Assembly (NCBI GenBank): GCA_017386585.1
Contig: JAFNPO010000034.1
Coordinates: 1 to 36,486 of the forward strand
Length of the DNA stretch: 36,486 nucleotides
Direction of reading: 5' to 3'
Source: Aeriscardovia sp.
GTDB lineage: Bacteria; Actinomycetota; Actinomycetes; Actinomycetales; Bifidobacteriaceae
Below the pieces are notes generated by a model, which did not search any database, was not told where the DNA came from, and saw only the letters and a program-made list of their open reading frames with translations. Every line of letters starts with the position of its first letter. Position 1 is the first letter of the stretch. This document shows, piece by piece, positions 9,141-17,731 of this stretch. The position numbers and the translations under genes are program-made.

Positions 9141-10616
9141 TCAGGCGTTTGCCAGGGCCGACACGAAGTTGTTGATGGCTCGTTCGGCGCCGGCTTCGCT
9201 GGCGGGGTTGTTAACGATGACAGAGAAGTATAGCAGGCCGCCCTTAAGGGGCAGGATCGTGCCAGACTGGGCCGTGACATTTCCTAGGGTGCCGGTTTTC
9301 AGGCGCGCTAGGCCGTAAATATCCGGCGCGAAGTCGTGCTCCCGCGCGGTGCCGGAGAAGCCAGCCACGCTTAAGCCTTCCAGCGCGTCGGCGTTAGCGC
9401 TCTCATAGTACTGACGTTCCACCTGCACAAGGGCTGTGACGGTGGCTGTTGACCCGTTGGATAGGCCGGAGCAGTCGGCCATATGCACGCCATTCATGTC
9501 GATGCCTAAACGTGAGTCGATTTTAACGACAGCGCCAGTGGCGCCAGCTGTAGAGTTAGCAGCCCCGACCTTCAGGGCCAGTAGGCGCCCCAGCAGCTCG
9601 ATGAGTGTGTTGTCGGACTGCTGAAGCGTCAAGCGCAGAATTTCCCACAACGGCGCGGAATGGATGACTCCCAGCTGATTGTCGACCGTTTCCGCTTTCA
9701 TCTGAGTGTCCGACGCGGTTCCCCGCTGCGGTGAGACAGTGATGCCATCCTTAGCCAGCAGTTGGGCGAACACGGCGGATACGGCTCCGGCGGGGTCGGT
9801 CTGACGCGGCAAGTACGCGTTCTTGATGTCGTCGGGGTTGGAACCGAGCAAGCCAATCTTGCCTTCGTTAATGGCCATGGAGGACATCGGCGTATAGTCA
9901 CCCATCGCCTCAATACCGGGGATCATGGTCGGCGGCGTAGTTTCGGAACCGAACAATGAGTTGTCAATGTTCAGCGTCACGGACGTGACTTTCCTAGCCT
10001 TCAAGTCGTCGGCAGTCTCCTGCGCCAGCGATGCCAGACCAGCGCGGCCGACCACATGGTCGGGGTCGTTGTAGCCGATTCCTAGGAGCATATCGCCGTG
10101 TCCCTTGAGGACGATGGTGCCCGTAGAGCCGGAGCGGGAGACAAGGTAGGTGTCGGTGGCTAGCGTCGAACCCATATTCAGCGTGTGAACGATCGCGAGC
10201 GCCGTCAGGGTCTTGAGGTTGGAAGCGGGGGTGCGCGGGACCATCGGGTCGAGTGACGCGAGGGTTTTGCCATCGGAGTTCTCGATGAGTACGGAGTTGT
10301 CGCTCCCTAGCGACGGGTTGGATTCGAAGGTTTTCAGCGCCTGGTCGATCACGGACTGGTTGATGGGCGTAGACCGGTCGGTCGCATTGCCGACGAGACT
10401 TTTGGCTGCGACGGTGCTGGCTGGGGCTGGTGCTCCCGGGACGGTTGCGACGGCGCCAGTGGAGGGTGACAATCGGTGTTGCCAGCCGAGACGGTCCCCG
10501 TAGAAGCACGCCGTGCATAGCGCGCAAGCAGCAATTGCCGCGATGGAGATGGTGGTCCACCGTCGCCGGGTGGAGCGCTGGGCGCGATGGACTCCTTGAC
10601 GTGTTTTTCGTGACAT
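9141..10616 (-). CDS. dacB: D-alanyl-D-alanine carboxypeptidase / endopeptidase, PBP4 type (peptidase S13)
   Basis: Trims peptidoglycan stem peptides outside the membrane. The 491-residue chain begins with a basic N-terminus, a hydrophobic signal or anchor at about 21-38 and a Ser/Thr/Ala/Pro-rich linker to about residue 85. The three penicillin-binding motifs follow in order: SNLK (Ser132, Lys135), SDN (334-336) and KTG (440-442), with the large inserted domain between the first two that is typical of S13 enzymes. The ATG at 10616 has only a weak, distant purine-rich tract before it. It lies between the glycosyltransferase gene (34-base gap) and tilS, the usual order in bifidobacteria. Confidence 0.92.
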   Translation of the reverse strand: MSRKTRQGVHRAQRSTRRRWTTISIAAIAACALCTACFYGDRLGWQHRLSPSTGAVATVPGAPAPASTVAAKSLVGNATDRSTPINQSVIDQALKTFESNPSLGSDNSVLIENSDGKTLASLDPMVPRTPASNLKTLTALAIVHTLNMGSTLATDTYLVSRSGSTGTIVLKGHGDMLLGIGYNDPDHVVGRAGLASLAQETADDLKARKVTSVTLNIDNSLFGSETTPPTMIPGIEAMGDYTPMSSMAINEGKIGLLGSNPDDIKNAYLPRQTDPAGAVSAVFAQLLAKDGITVSPQRGTASDTQMKAETVDNQLGVIHSAPLWEILRLTLQQSDNTLIELLGRLLALKVGAANSTAGATGAVVKIDSRLGIDMNGVHMADCSGLSNGSTATVTALVQVERQYYESANADALEGLSVAGFSGTAREHDFAPDIYGLARLKTGTLGNVTAQSGTILPLKGGLLYFSVIVNNPASEAGAERAINNFVSALANA

Positions 10617-10650
10617 GTTCTTTTGCGCTTTCCCGCTGCTTACCCTACTG

Positions 10651-11916
10651 CTACTGATGCTTTGTGCTCTTTGGGGACCTGTTTGCGGTCCGGTCCTGGC
10701 CGTTGTGTGTGATTGGCTTCCATTTTGGTTTGGAGAACAGTGCCACGAAAGCGATGGGGATGTAGCTCAGCATGTATAGCGGGAAGCTGAGCACGTAGGC
10801 GACTAGTTCGCGGTTTGTTGCGCCGATGCGTTGCCGTTCCGCTATCACTGTCAGCGCAGCGATGGCCATCATTCCCAACATACTCCAGCCCGTTCCGTAG
10901 ACCCATGCCCAGAGATTATCGAGTTGTGACTGCCAAGTGACGAAGCCGCAGGCGGCGAACAGGAAGCCTAACAGCTCGCGCACGGCCCAGAAGACCGTCA
11001 GCGGGCAGATCATGAGCATCATGTCGATGGACGAGAAGTCACCTTCGGTAAAAGCGCGGCGCACAAGGTCGGGCCCGTAGTAGCGGAAGACCTGGAGGAA
11101 GCCCTTTGACCAGCGTACCCGCTGACGCCAGCTTTGCGCGAAGGTTACCGGCTGCTCATCGTAGAGTATAGCGTCGCCCACGTAGCCGATACGTTCCCCG
11201 TGAAGGATGGAGTCCAGTGTGAACTCCATGTCTTCGGTCATGAGGTGGAACTTCCAGCCGTCGTTGCGCTCCATAACCTCGCGGGAGAAGAGGAACCCGG
11301 TTCCGCCGACGTGACAGCTTGAGTGGAGGAACATTCGGGTGCTGTTGAGAAAGCGTGACTCGCGCACGAACCATAAGGCAGCGCCGGCGGAGACCCAGTT
11401 GTCGATATTTTTGGAGTTGCGGTAGCTCGTTAGGATGTGGAAACCGGCGTGGAAACCTTTGTTCATCTCGCTGATGTATCGCTCGTCGAGCAGATTATCG
11501 GCATCGAAGACAAAGAAGGCGTCGTAGCGTTGGGCCGCGCCCTGGAGCGTCATCTGGTTGAGCAGATATGTTAGCGCGTAGCCTTTGCCGACGTGGTTCG
11601 TGTCGTGGCGTTCGTGCACATGCTCACCGAGACTTCGTACCAGTTGGGCGGTATGGTCAGTGCAATTGTCGGCCACTAGCCAGATGTCAACGAGGTCCTG
11701 CGGGTAATCGTTCGCTCGGATCGAGGCGACAAGGTTGCCGATGACCTTCTCCTCGTTGCGGGCGCTGATGAGCACGGCGTAGCGCTTATCGGCGGGTGCG
11801 TCCGGGAAAACGAGCGGCTTGGCGAACAGGCCAACGGCGATGTAGAAGATCTGGTAGACAATCATGATTCCGCTGATGATGGCTAGCACCCAGTCTAGGA
11901 AAGTCAGCAAAGCCAC
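10651..11916 (-). CDS. membrane-bound processive family 2 glycosyltransferase
   Basis: A 421-residue GT2 enzyme of the cellulose/hyaluronan/chitin synthase type. A hydrophobic segment covers about 8-31, the GT-A domain runs from about 45 to 275, and further hydrophobic segments lie at about 288-395 before a polar tail. Visible motifs are ISARNEE at 50-56, DAD at 138-140 (metal and nucleotide sugar), TED at 227-229 (catalytic base) and QRVRW at 265-269, the signature of processive members. It probably polymerises a sugar chain across the membrane; product unknown. Translation starts with GTG, with AAGGAG nine bases before it located at the end of the upstream transporter gene, six bases away, so the two are probably coupled. 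Confidence 0.85.
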   Translation of the reverse strand: MALLTFLDWVLAIISGIMIVYQIFYIAVGLFAKPLVFPDAPADKRYAVLISARNEEKVIGNLVASIRANDYPQDLVDIWLVADNCTDHTAQLVRSLGEHVHERHDTNHVGKGYALTYLLNQMTLQGAAQRYDAFFVFDADNLLDERYISEMNKGFHAGFHILTSYRNSKNIDNWVSAGAALWFVRESRFLNSTRMFLHSSCHVGGTGFLFSREVMERNDGWKFHLMTEDMEFTLDSILHGERIGYVGDAILYDEQPVTFAQSWRQRVRWSKGFLQVFRYYGPDLVRRAFTEGDFSSIDMMLMICPLTVFWAVRELLGFLFAACGFVTWQSQLDNLWAWVYGTGWSMLGMMAIAALTVIAERQRIGATNRELVAYVLSFPLYMLSYIPIAFVALFSKPKWKPITHNGQDRTANRSPKSTKHQ

Positions 11917-11922
11917 GCTCAG

Positions 11923-13653
11923 TTACTCCTTGGTCGTTTGAGATGCTGAATCAGACGGATCGGCTGCCTCGGGTGGATCCGAAATCGGAGCGGCAGTAGA
12001 AACGGTAGCTGGCGACGCAGTTTCGGATTGAGCGGCCCGGGGCAATCCACTGGAAACCGGATTGGTCGGTTTGGTTTCCCGTTTCCATAAACGGCGCCTG
12101 GAATTCTCCTGGCTAACACTGGACGTTGCGGTGGTGGCCACCGGCCTCTTGGCCACGCCGGTCAGCTTCTCTAGGCGTTCAGCGCACGGTTTAGGACCAC
12201 CGCCCTCCCCGGGGGTTCTCTTGGGGATGGCCACGGTCCGCGACTGGTCTAGTGTTGTGCCGGGAGTGTATCCTTCGAAGGCGCGAGCGGCTTCGCGCAG
12301 CTGCTCCTCCGTTGACATCACGTGTACAGTAGAGCCGCGCACGGCGCGCGGCAATTTGACGGGTAGATGGACGGTCGCTGCTTTGACGTTTTCCTCTGCT
12401 TTTGCCAGACGGGATTTCCTCTTGGGCTTTGGGTCACTTAGTAGCGGCGAGTCGACGAGTGCCTGACGTTTAACGTAGGCGTCGAAGATCACTTGGATGC
12501 TAGCGGTCACCGGCAGCGCGAGGAACATGCCCAGCGCACCGAATAGCGCACCGAACACGAAGATGGACAGCAGTCCGATGGCCGCGTTGACGGACATAGT
12601 GCGCTGCTGGACGAGCGGAGCGATGAGGTTGTTCTCCAGCTGCTGGTAGACGACAATGTAAATGCTCAGGAACAGCGCGCCGCGAAAGCCTTGGTTGGAC
12701 CAGGCCACCACGATTGGGAGGATTGCGCCGATGCCAGCACCGATCATCGGGATGAACTGGGAGATAATTGCATACAGTAGGCATAGTGGTAGCCAGTACG
12801 GCACGCGCATGACGAGCATGTACACGGACATACACCCCACCGAGATGAGACCCAGAATGACGCGCGAGCTCAGGTAGCTCGACACCTGACCCTGCACCAC
12901 GGTCCAGACGACAAGGAAGCGCTTCTGCTTCTCTGGCTTGAGCCAGGAGCACATGACACGTCGCATTGCCGGACCGCTAGCCATCATGTAGTAGGTGAGG
13001 AACAGCACCAGCAGCAGAGACATGACGAAAGTAGCGGCGGACTCCATGCTTGACAGAGCGGTGCCGGCAAAGTTGGTGAACCAGGAGCTCTGCAAGTTGC
13101 GCATCAGCAGCGTTCCTAGATCGGCAATGCGTGGCATACGGTACGACGTGTGGGAGTCGACGAACTGCGCCAGCCCCTCATAGAGCCGTGGCGCGTTGTC
13201 GACGAGGCCGGAGACCTGTGTGACGAACATCTGGCCAAACATCCAGACAAGGGCCCCGGAAACGAGCAGCACAATAATCCAGCTGGCGCCAGCGGCCACG
13301 CTGCGTTTCCAGCCGTGACGGATGAACCACTGCACCATTGGCTCCATAGCTAGGCTCAAGAAGACACAGATAATAAGGTCGACGATAATCCAGCTGACCT
13401 TGCTCCAGGAGTTCCAAATAAAAAGGAAGACGAAAACAGCGATACCCGTCATGACCAGCGCGCGGGACAGCCATTCAGGGGGACGGCGTGGATCGCCTTT
13501 GCCCGGAATGAGAGACCCCAGATCGTACTGAGACATCCCCCCAGCTCCGACTTGCCGTTCGGCCTTACGGGCTTGTGCCTCCATTCGCCGCTCGGCGCTC
13601 GATTCTTCCGCTCCGCTGGCGGGGAAGACGACGTTCTTCTCCTCCTTGCTCAT
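11923..13653 (-). CDS. AI-2E family transporter (PerM-like)
   Basis: Integral membrane protein of 576 residues from the ATG at 13653. After a charged N-terminus of about 65 residues the chain has repeated hydrophobic segments, including IIVDLIICVFLSLAMEP and, late in the core, the characteristic IGLLSIFVFGALFGALGMFL region followed by ALPV, as in the PerM/YdiK/TqsA family. Members are variously linked to autoinducer-2 export or Na+/H+ exchange, so the substrate cannot be stated. A long polar C-terminal tail of about 150 residues, rich in Thr, Pro, Ser and Lys, is unusual compared with the roughly 350-residue core and may be cytoplasmic. A 36-codon in-frame extension upstream is possible but looks non-coding. 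First gene of the long minus-strand cluster. Confidence 0.8.
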   Translation of the reverse strand: MSKEEKNVVFPASGAEESSAERRMEAQARKAERQVGAGGMSQYDLGSLIPGKGDPRRPPEWLSRALVMTGIAVFVFLFIWNSWSKVSWIIVDLIICVFLSLAMEPMVQWFIRHGWKRSVAAGASWIIVLLVSGALVWMFGQMFVTQVSGLVDNAPRLYEGLAQFVDSHTSYRMPRIADLGTLLMRNLQSSWFTNFAGTALSSMESAATFVMSLLLVLFLTYYMMASGPAMRRVMCSWLKPEKQKRFLVVWTVVQGQVSSYLSSRVILGLISVGCMSVYMLVMRVPYWLPLCLLYAIISQFIPMIGAGIGAILPIVVAWSNQGFRGALFLSIYIVVYQQLENNLIAPLVQQRTMSVNAAIGLLSIFVFGALFGALGMFLALPVTASIQVIFDAYVKRQALVDSPLLSDPKPKRKSRLAKAEENVKAATVHLPVKLPRAVRGSTVHVMSTEEQLREAARAFEGYTPGTTLDQSRTVAIPKRTPGEGGGPKPCAERLEKLTGVAKRPVATTATSSVSQENSRRRLWKRETKPTNPVSSGLPRAAQSETASPATVSTAAPISDPPEAADPSDSASQTTKE

Positions 13654-13659
13654 ACGCTC

Positions 13660-13665
13660 ATTATT
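13660..13665 (-). promoter_or_regulatory. candidate -10 element AATAAT of the transporter gene
   Basis: On the minus strand AATAAT ends six bases before the ATG at 13653, and no usable Shine-Dalgarno intervenes. If used, the transcript would begin at or very near the ATG (leaderless). No clear -35 is seen at the normal spacing. Confidence 0.35.
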
Positions 13666-13777
13666 CCGGCGAAACTTGACAACGAGCATAGCGGCAGCTG
13701 ACAGTATCGACGCACCGGAAGCGTCCGGACAGTTCAATGGAACGCAAGCCATCTGAGTCATGTCAATACTTGGCCTC

Positions 13778-13783
13778 TATTGT
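13778..13783 (+). promoter_or_regulatory. candidate -10 element TATTGT of the divergent glycosyltransferase gene
   Basis: TATTGT is followed by exactly seven bases and the ATG at 13791. A GAGGG tract lies in those seven bases but is too close to the ATG to act as a Shine-Dalgarno. This is the TANNNT-N7-ATG layout of leaderless actinobacterial genes. No convincing -35 is seen. Confidence 0.4.
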
Positions 13784-13790
13784 TGAGGGT

Positions 13791-14714
13791 ATGAAGTCCG
13801 TATCGATCATCATTCCAGCTTGGAACGAGGCCGAGCATATTGCCGACTGTCTTATGAACGCGACGCGCCAGACGATGGCCGCCAAGGAGATCCTTGTTGT
13901 CAACAACAAGTCAACGGACGACACCGTCGCCATCGTCCGCCGGTTCGTCGCCGAGAACCCCGGCTGCCGCGTCAAGCTGCTCGACCAGAACAAAGATCAA
14001 GGTTTGATTCCGACGCGCAACTACGGCTTCGATCACGCTACCGGCGACATTCTGGGACGAGTGGACGCCGACTGCATGCTTCGCCCCGATTGGGTTGAGC
14101 AGGTCTCCCGTACCTTCAGCCGCGACCACACGGCGATGGGCGTCACGGGACCAGTTACCTACTACGATATGCCCGCGGCTGGCGTCAGCCTCGCTGGAGA
14201 CAACCAGATTCGCAAGCACGTGTACCGAGCCGATGGCGGACGCACGCTGTTGTTCGGATCGAATATGGCCATCCGCGCCACGGCCTGGAAGATCATCCGT
14301 ACGCAGGTGTGCCGCGACCACAAAGACATCATGCATGAGGATATCGACGTTTCTTTGCACCTCATCTCCAATGGTCTCAAAACCGTCTACAATCCTAAGA
14401 TGGTCGTGGGTGTCAGTGCTCGACGCATTGACACGTCTCCGCACAGCTTCCTCACCTACCTCAAACGATTCAAGACCACGTTCGACGCGCATCCGGAGCA
14501 TACGCGCACGACCAAGCCGGAGTACGTCTTCACCGCCCTCTACCCCATCCTGCACCTGTGGTACTCGGCATACCAGAAGCAGCTGGAGGAGAAAAACGTC
14601 GACCCCGCTAGGCGCATCTGGCTCCATAAGCAGATGCGCCTAGCACGTCGCCACGAACTGCAGTCCTACACCACGTACGAAGACTTCGAGAAACGCACAC
14701 GCTGCAACGGCTAA
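13791..14714 (+). CDS. family 2 glycosyltransferase, soluble type
   Basis: A 307-residue GT-A fold glycosyltransferase. Residues 4-12 (VSIIIPAWN) open the nucleotide-binding domain, NNKSTDDT at 38-45 continues it, DAD at 92-94 is the metal-binding motif and HED at 182-184 is the likely catalytic region. No membrane segment is evident, so the enzyme is probably cytoplasmic or peripheral and transfers single sugars. An ATG 18 codons upstream is in frame, but homologues of this fold begin directly at the first beta strand, and the promoter-like TATTGT seven bases before 13791 supports this start. It is divergent from the transporter gene and convergent with galE. Sugar donor and acceptor are unknown. 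Confidence 0.82.
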   Translation: MKSVSIIIPAWNEAEHIADCLMNATRQTMAAKEILVVNNKSTDDTVAIVRRFVAENPGCRVKLLDQNKDQGLIPTRNYGFDHATGDILGRVDADCMLRPDWVEQVSRTFSRDHTAMGVTGPVTYYDMPAAGVSLAGDNQIRKHVYRADGGRTLLFGSNMAIRATAWKIIRTQVCRDHKDIMHEDIDVSLHLISNGLKTVYNPKMVVGVSARRIDTSPHSFLTYLKRFKTTFDAHPEHTRTTKPEYVFTALYPILHLWYSAYQKQLEEKNVDPARRIWLHKQMRLARRHELQSYTTYEDFEKRTRCNG

Positions 14715-14972
14715 GGACTGAGTGGAGTAGAACGGACGGGACTGCCTGCCCAGACGGGAGCACGGTACCGTCCGGAACACGCCACTGGCGCGGAAAAACA
14801 GACAAAATACGAAATAGGGAAAGCGGTCGAAAGACCGCAGACGCCCAATGCACCTCTCCATCGTTCAGAACCTATCGGTCTTCCTGAGGGTTCGCAGACC
14901 GTAACGAAACCCCGTCGAACACGAGCCGTCCCACGAGAACGGTCCACGCACGACGGGAACCCCGAAACGCTA
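14715..14972. other. intergenic region between convergent genes
   Basis: No gene is seen. Besides the hairpin at 14823-14838 there is a 7-bp inverted repeat, CGGACGG at 14733-14739 and CCGTCCG at 14768-14774, which might help end the glycosyltransferase transcript but has no T-run. Confidence 0.5.
14805..14838 (-). terminator. possible intrinsic terminator after galE
   Basis: GCGGTC and GACCGC form a perfect 6-bp stem around a four-base loop at 14823-14838. Read on the minus strand it is followed by a T-rich run (TTTCCCTATTT), about 135 bases past the galE stop. The stem is short, so confidence is moderate. Confidence 0.45.
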
Positions 14973-15983
14973 TCAATCGACCTGCTTCCAGTTCTCAACG
15001 TCGATGCGATGCGCCGGATTTGCCTGCCAGGCGTTCCACGCAGATTCCACGATTTCCTTGACGCCGTACTTCGCGTGCCAGCCCATGACCTCATTGATAC
15101 GCTTCGGGGAGCCTATGAGTTTCGGGGGGTCTCCCGCACGGCGTGCCTCGATTTTAGCGACGAACGGCAGCCCGGAAACGGATTGGATTTCGTCGACAAT
15201 CTCCTTGACGGACGTGCCAGTGCCAGTGCCTACGTTGAAAGCGCTGAACTCACGGTCATCGCGGTCGAGGTACTTTAACGCGGCCAAGTGTGCTTCAGCC
15301 AGATCGACCACGTGAATATAGTCGCGGATGCAAGTGCCATCCGGAGTTGGGTAGTCGTTGCCGAAGATGGCGGGCGCCTTACCGGCCTTCAGGTTGCGCA
15401 GCACCATTGGGATGAGATTGAGCGTGGCCGGGTCCTCCAGTTCGACTGGACCGCAGCCAGCGACGTTGAAGTAGCGTAGCGCGCAGAAACGGATTCCGAA
15501 GGCCGTGGCGGCAGCATTGCCCATCCATTCGTCGAAGAGTTTGGTCTGGCCATAAGGGTTGATTGGGAGCATTGGGACAACGTCCTCGGGCACCACATCG
15601 ACCGGCGGCTCACCATAGGTAGCAGCGGAGCTGGAAAAGACGAGCTTGTTGACGCCGGAGTTCTTCATGGCCTGCAGGACATTGAGCATGCCGTTGACGT
15701 TCTGCTGGTAGTACCAGAGTGGTTTCTCGACGGACTCGCCCACCTGCTTACGGGCTGCGAAGTGGATGACAGCGTCGACGTCATACTGCTTCATCGCGTC
15801 GGTGAGCACCTTGGCGGCGCCCGGAGTGGACACATCCTGGACGATTAGCGGGGCGCTCCCGATACGGTTTTTTTCGCCGTAGCTGAGGTCATCGACGACA
15901 ACGACTTTCTCACCCTGCTCGTGAAGCGCATGGATGACGTGCGCGCCGATGTAGCCGCACCCGCCGGTAACGAGAACTGTCAT
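14973..15983 (-). CDS. galE: UDP-glucose 4-epimerase
   Basis: Extended short-chain dehydrogenase/reductase that interconverts UDP-glucose and UDP-galactose with bound NAD+. The 336-residue protein begins with the Rossmann motif GGCGYIG at 7-13, carries the serine region FSSSAATYG near 117-124 and the catalytic YxxxK as Tyr144 and Lys148 in NPYGQTK. Length is typical (E. coli 338). The ATG at 15983 follows an AAAGGA Shine-Dalgarno; an in-frame extension ten codons upstream is not supported. It is last in a minus-strand series rph-rdgB-galE. Other NAD-dependent sugar epimerases look alike, but the fit to GalE is very close. Confidence 0.93.
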   Translation of the reverse strand: MTVLVTGGCGYIGAHVIHALHEQGEKVVVVDDLSYGEKNRIGSAPLIVQDVSTPGAAKVLTDAMKQYDVDAVIHFAARKQVGESVEKPLWYYQQNVNGMLNVLQAMKNSGVNKLVFSSSAATYGEPPVDVVPEDVVPMLPINPYGQTKLFDEWMGNAAATAFGIRFCALRYFNVAGCGPVELEDPATLNLIPMVLRNLKAGKAPAIFGNDYPTPDGTCIRDYIHVVDLAEAHLAALKYLDRDDREFSAFNVGTGTGTSVKEIVDEIQSVSGLPFVAKIEARRAGDPPKLIGSPKRINEVMGWHAKYGVKEIVESAWNAWQANPAHRIDVENWKQVD

Positions 15984-16055
15984 AACGGTCCTTTCGTCTC
16001 GTTTCGAACGCACGGGAACCCGTGCCCAGTTTTCAGGGTAATCTTCGGCTGGCTT

Positions 16056-16724
16056 TCAGAACAGCCGCGCCTGGATATCTTCAAGCAATGCGCGCATGGC
16101 TTTGCCACGGTGAGAGATGGCGTTCTTCTGCTCTGCCGTCAGCTCTGCGCAGGTCCACGGACGGCCCTCCTCCGCAGCCGACAGGTTCAGCTGATCGTCA
16201 GGCACGAAGATTGAGTCGTAACCGAAGCCGTTAAGTCCCCGCGGAGCGTGGGCGATATGGCCCGTCATCTTGCCGGAGCGCACGATTTCCACCGCTTCCG
16301 CGTTGTCATAGCCGCGCGGGATGACGAGCGCCGCACGACATTCGAAGTGAGCCATCCGCTTGCCAGTGGGGATATCCTTGAGCTGTGCCAGTAGCAGACG
16401 GCGGTTCGCTGCATCGTCGCCGTGGACACCGGCCCAGCGAGCCGAGAGGATACCAGGCGCAGCGCCCATGACATCCACGACGAGGCCGGAGTCGTCGGCA
16501 ATGCCTGGCAATCCGGTTCGCTGCGCGACGAAACGGGCTTTAAGCAGCGCGTTCTCCTCGAAGGTTACGCCATTCTCCACCGGGTCCGGCAACCCTAGGT
16601 CGCCCGCGGAGACAAGATCGCAGCGTGTGTTACTCCGAGTTGACAACTGTTCCTCCAGCATGTGCCGCATCTCGGCGACCTTACCGCGGTTGTGCGTCGC
16701 CAGGACAATCCTTACGGTTCGCAT
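16056..16724 (-). CDS. rdgB: non-canonical purine NTP pyrophosphatase (RdgB/HAM1 family)
   Basis: Removes ITP, dITP and XTP from the nucleotide pool by hydrolysis to the monophosphate and pyrophosphate. The 222-residue chain opens with IVLATHNRGKVAEM, the substrate-binding THNxxK motif, and has IADDSGLVVDV with the family's catalytic aspartates, followed by SARWAG. A HAM1-type GFGYDSIF segment is also present. Size is slightly above the E. coli enzyme (197). The ATG follows AAAGGAA at good distance. It lies 38 bases after rph; rph-rdgB adjacency is conserved in many bacteria. Confidence 0.94.
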   Translation of the reverse strand: MRTVRIVLATHNRGKVAEMRHMLEEQLSTRSNTRCDLVSAGDLGLPDPVENGVTFEENALLKARFVAQRTGLPGIADDSGLVVDVMGAAPGILSARWAGVHGDDAANRRLLLAQLKDIPTGKRMAHFECRAALVIPRGYDNAEAVEIVRSGKMTGHIAHAPRGLNGFGYDSIFVPDDQLNLSAAEEGRPWTCAELTAEQKNAISHRGKAMRALLEDIQARLF

Positions 16725-16762
16725 CGTATTCCTTTTATCCGGTTCGATCTCATTCTTTTCAG

Positions 16763-17545
16763 TCAGTTTGCCTGCGGTAGCGGCTGCGCGAGCGCCTGGC
16801 GCTGGGTTTCTTGCAGTTCACGGTTGCCCTTAGCTGCAAGGCCCAGCAATGTATCGAGTTCGCTACTGTCGAATGGGCTCTGCTCGGCGGTACCTTGAAT
16901 CTCGATGAATTTGCCGGAACCGGTCATCACCACGTTCATATCGGTGCCGGCGTTGGAATCCTCCGGGTAAGGCAGGTCAAGCATCGGATGGCCCTGGACG
17001 ACGCCCGCGGACACGGCGGATACCTGGTCGGTCAGGACCTTCGCGTTTTGGGTAAGCAAGTGATGACGTTTAGCCCAGGCAATCGCGTCGGCAAGTGCCA
17101 CGTAGGCGCCGGTGATGGAGGCTGTGCGTGTTCCGCCATCGGCTTGGAGTACGTCGCAGTCAATGAGGATCTGGTTTTCACCGAGGGCCGTGAAGTCAAC
17201 AACGCCGCGTAACGAACGGCCAATAAGGCGGCTGATTTCCTGTGTGCGTCCGCTGAGCTTGCCTTGGGTGGATTCGCGCTTGTTGCGCTCGTTGGTGGCG
17301 CGCGGGAGCATGGCGTATTCGGCGCTTACCCAGCCGAGGCCGGAGTCTTTTCGCCAACGTGGTACGCCAGTTTCCCAGGACGCTGTGCACATGACGCGAG
17401 TGTTGCCGCAGGTGATGAGCACAGATCCTTCGGGGTTGATCGTCCAGCCACGTTGGATAGTCACTGGTCGCAGTTCGTCCATAGCTCGCCCGTCAAGGCG
17501 CACGGTCTCGCCGTCGACGATTTTCGTCAGGCTTATTTCCGTCAT
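16763..17545 (-). CDS. rph: ribonuclease PH
   Basis: Phosphorolytic 3'-5' exoribonuclease that trims the 3' end of tRNA precursors. The 260-residue sequence contains the conserved [12 protein letters not shown] opening, the [17 protein letters not shown] segment (as [15 protein letters not shown]), and [19 protein letters not shown] of the active-site and phosphate-binding region. The ATG at 17545 follows GAGGA at six bases. First gene of the rph-rdgB-galE unit; an 8-bp inverted repeat lies just upstream. No anomalies. Confidence 0.95.
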   Translation of the reverse strand: MTEISLTKIVDGETVRLDGRAMDELRPVTIQRGWTINPEGSVLITCGNTRVMCTASWETGVPRWRKDSGLGWVSAEYAMLPRATNERNKRESTQGKLSGRTQEISRLIGRSLRGVVDFTALGENQILIDCDVLQADGGTRTASITGAYVALADAIAWAKRHHLLTQNAKVLTDQVSAVSAGVVQGHPMLDLPYPEDSNAGTDMNVVMTGSGKFIEIQGTAEQSPFDSSELDTLLGLAAKGNRELQETQRQALAQPLPQAN

Positions 17546-17565
17546 TCCATTCCTCTTTCCTTGGC

Positions 17566-17609
17566 GCCAGAGGTTTTCTTAACAAAATCCACACATAATC
17601 TCCTCTGGC
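17566..17609. repeat. 8-bp perfect inverted repeat upstream of rph
   Basis: GCCAGAGG at 17566-17573 and CCTCTGGC at 17602-17609 are perfect inverted copies separated by 28 bases in the divergent rph/Pr6Pr promoter region. The spacer is A/T rich. It could be a two-half-site operator or a 5' leader hairpin of rph mRNA. Confidence 0.45.
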
Positions 17610-17696
17610 CTACGGTTCCGTAACTTTTCAACGATCCTCGCCCCTAGACGCGGAACCAACACCACGGCACGCTGGCAGTCTGACCGGGTTCTCGTC

Positions 17697-17724
17697 TTGA
17701 AACCACTCCGACCCCCGCTAATCT
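17697..17724 (+). promoter_or_regulatory. promoter of the Pr6Pr-type gene (leaderless layout)
   Basis: TTGAAA at 17697-17702 and TAATCT at 17719-17724 are separated by 16 bases, a good sigma-70-type pair. The -10 is followed by exactly seven bases and the ATG at 17732, with no Shine-Dalgarno, so transcription should begin at the start codon. Confidence 0.65.
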
Positions 17725-17731
17725 AAACCTT

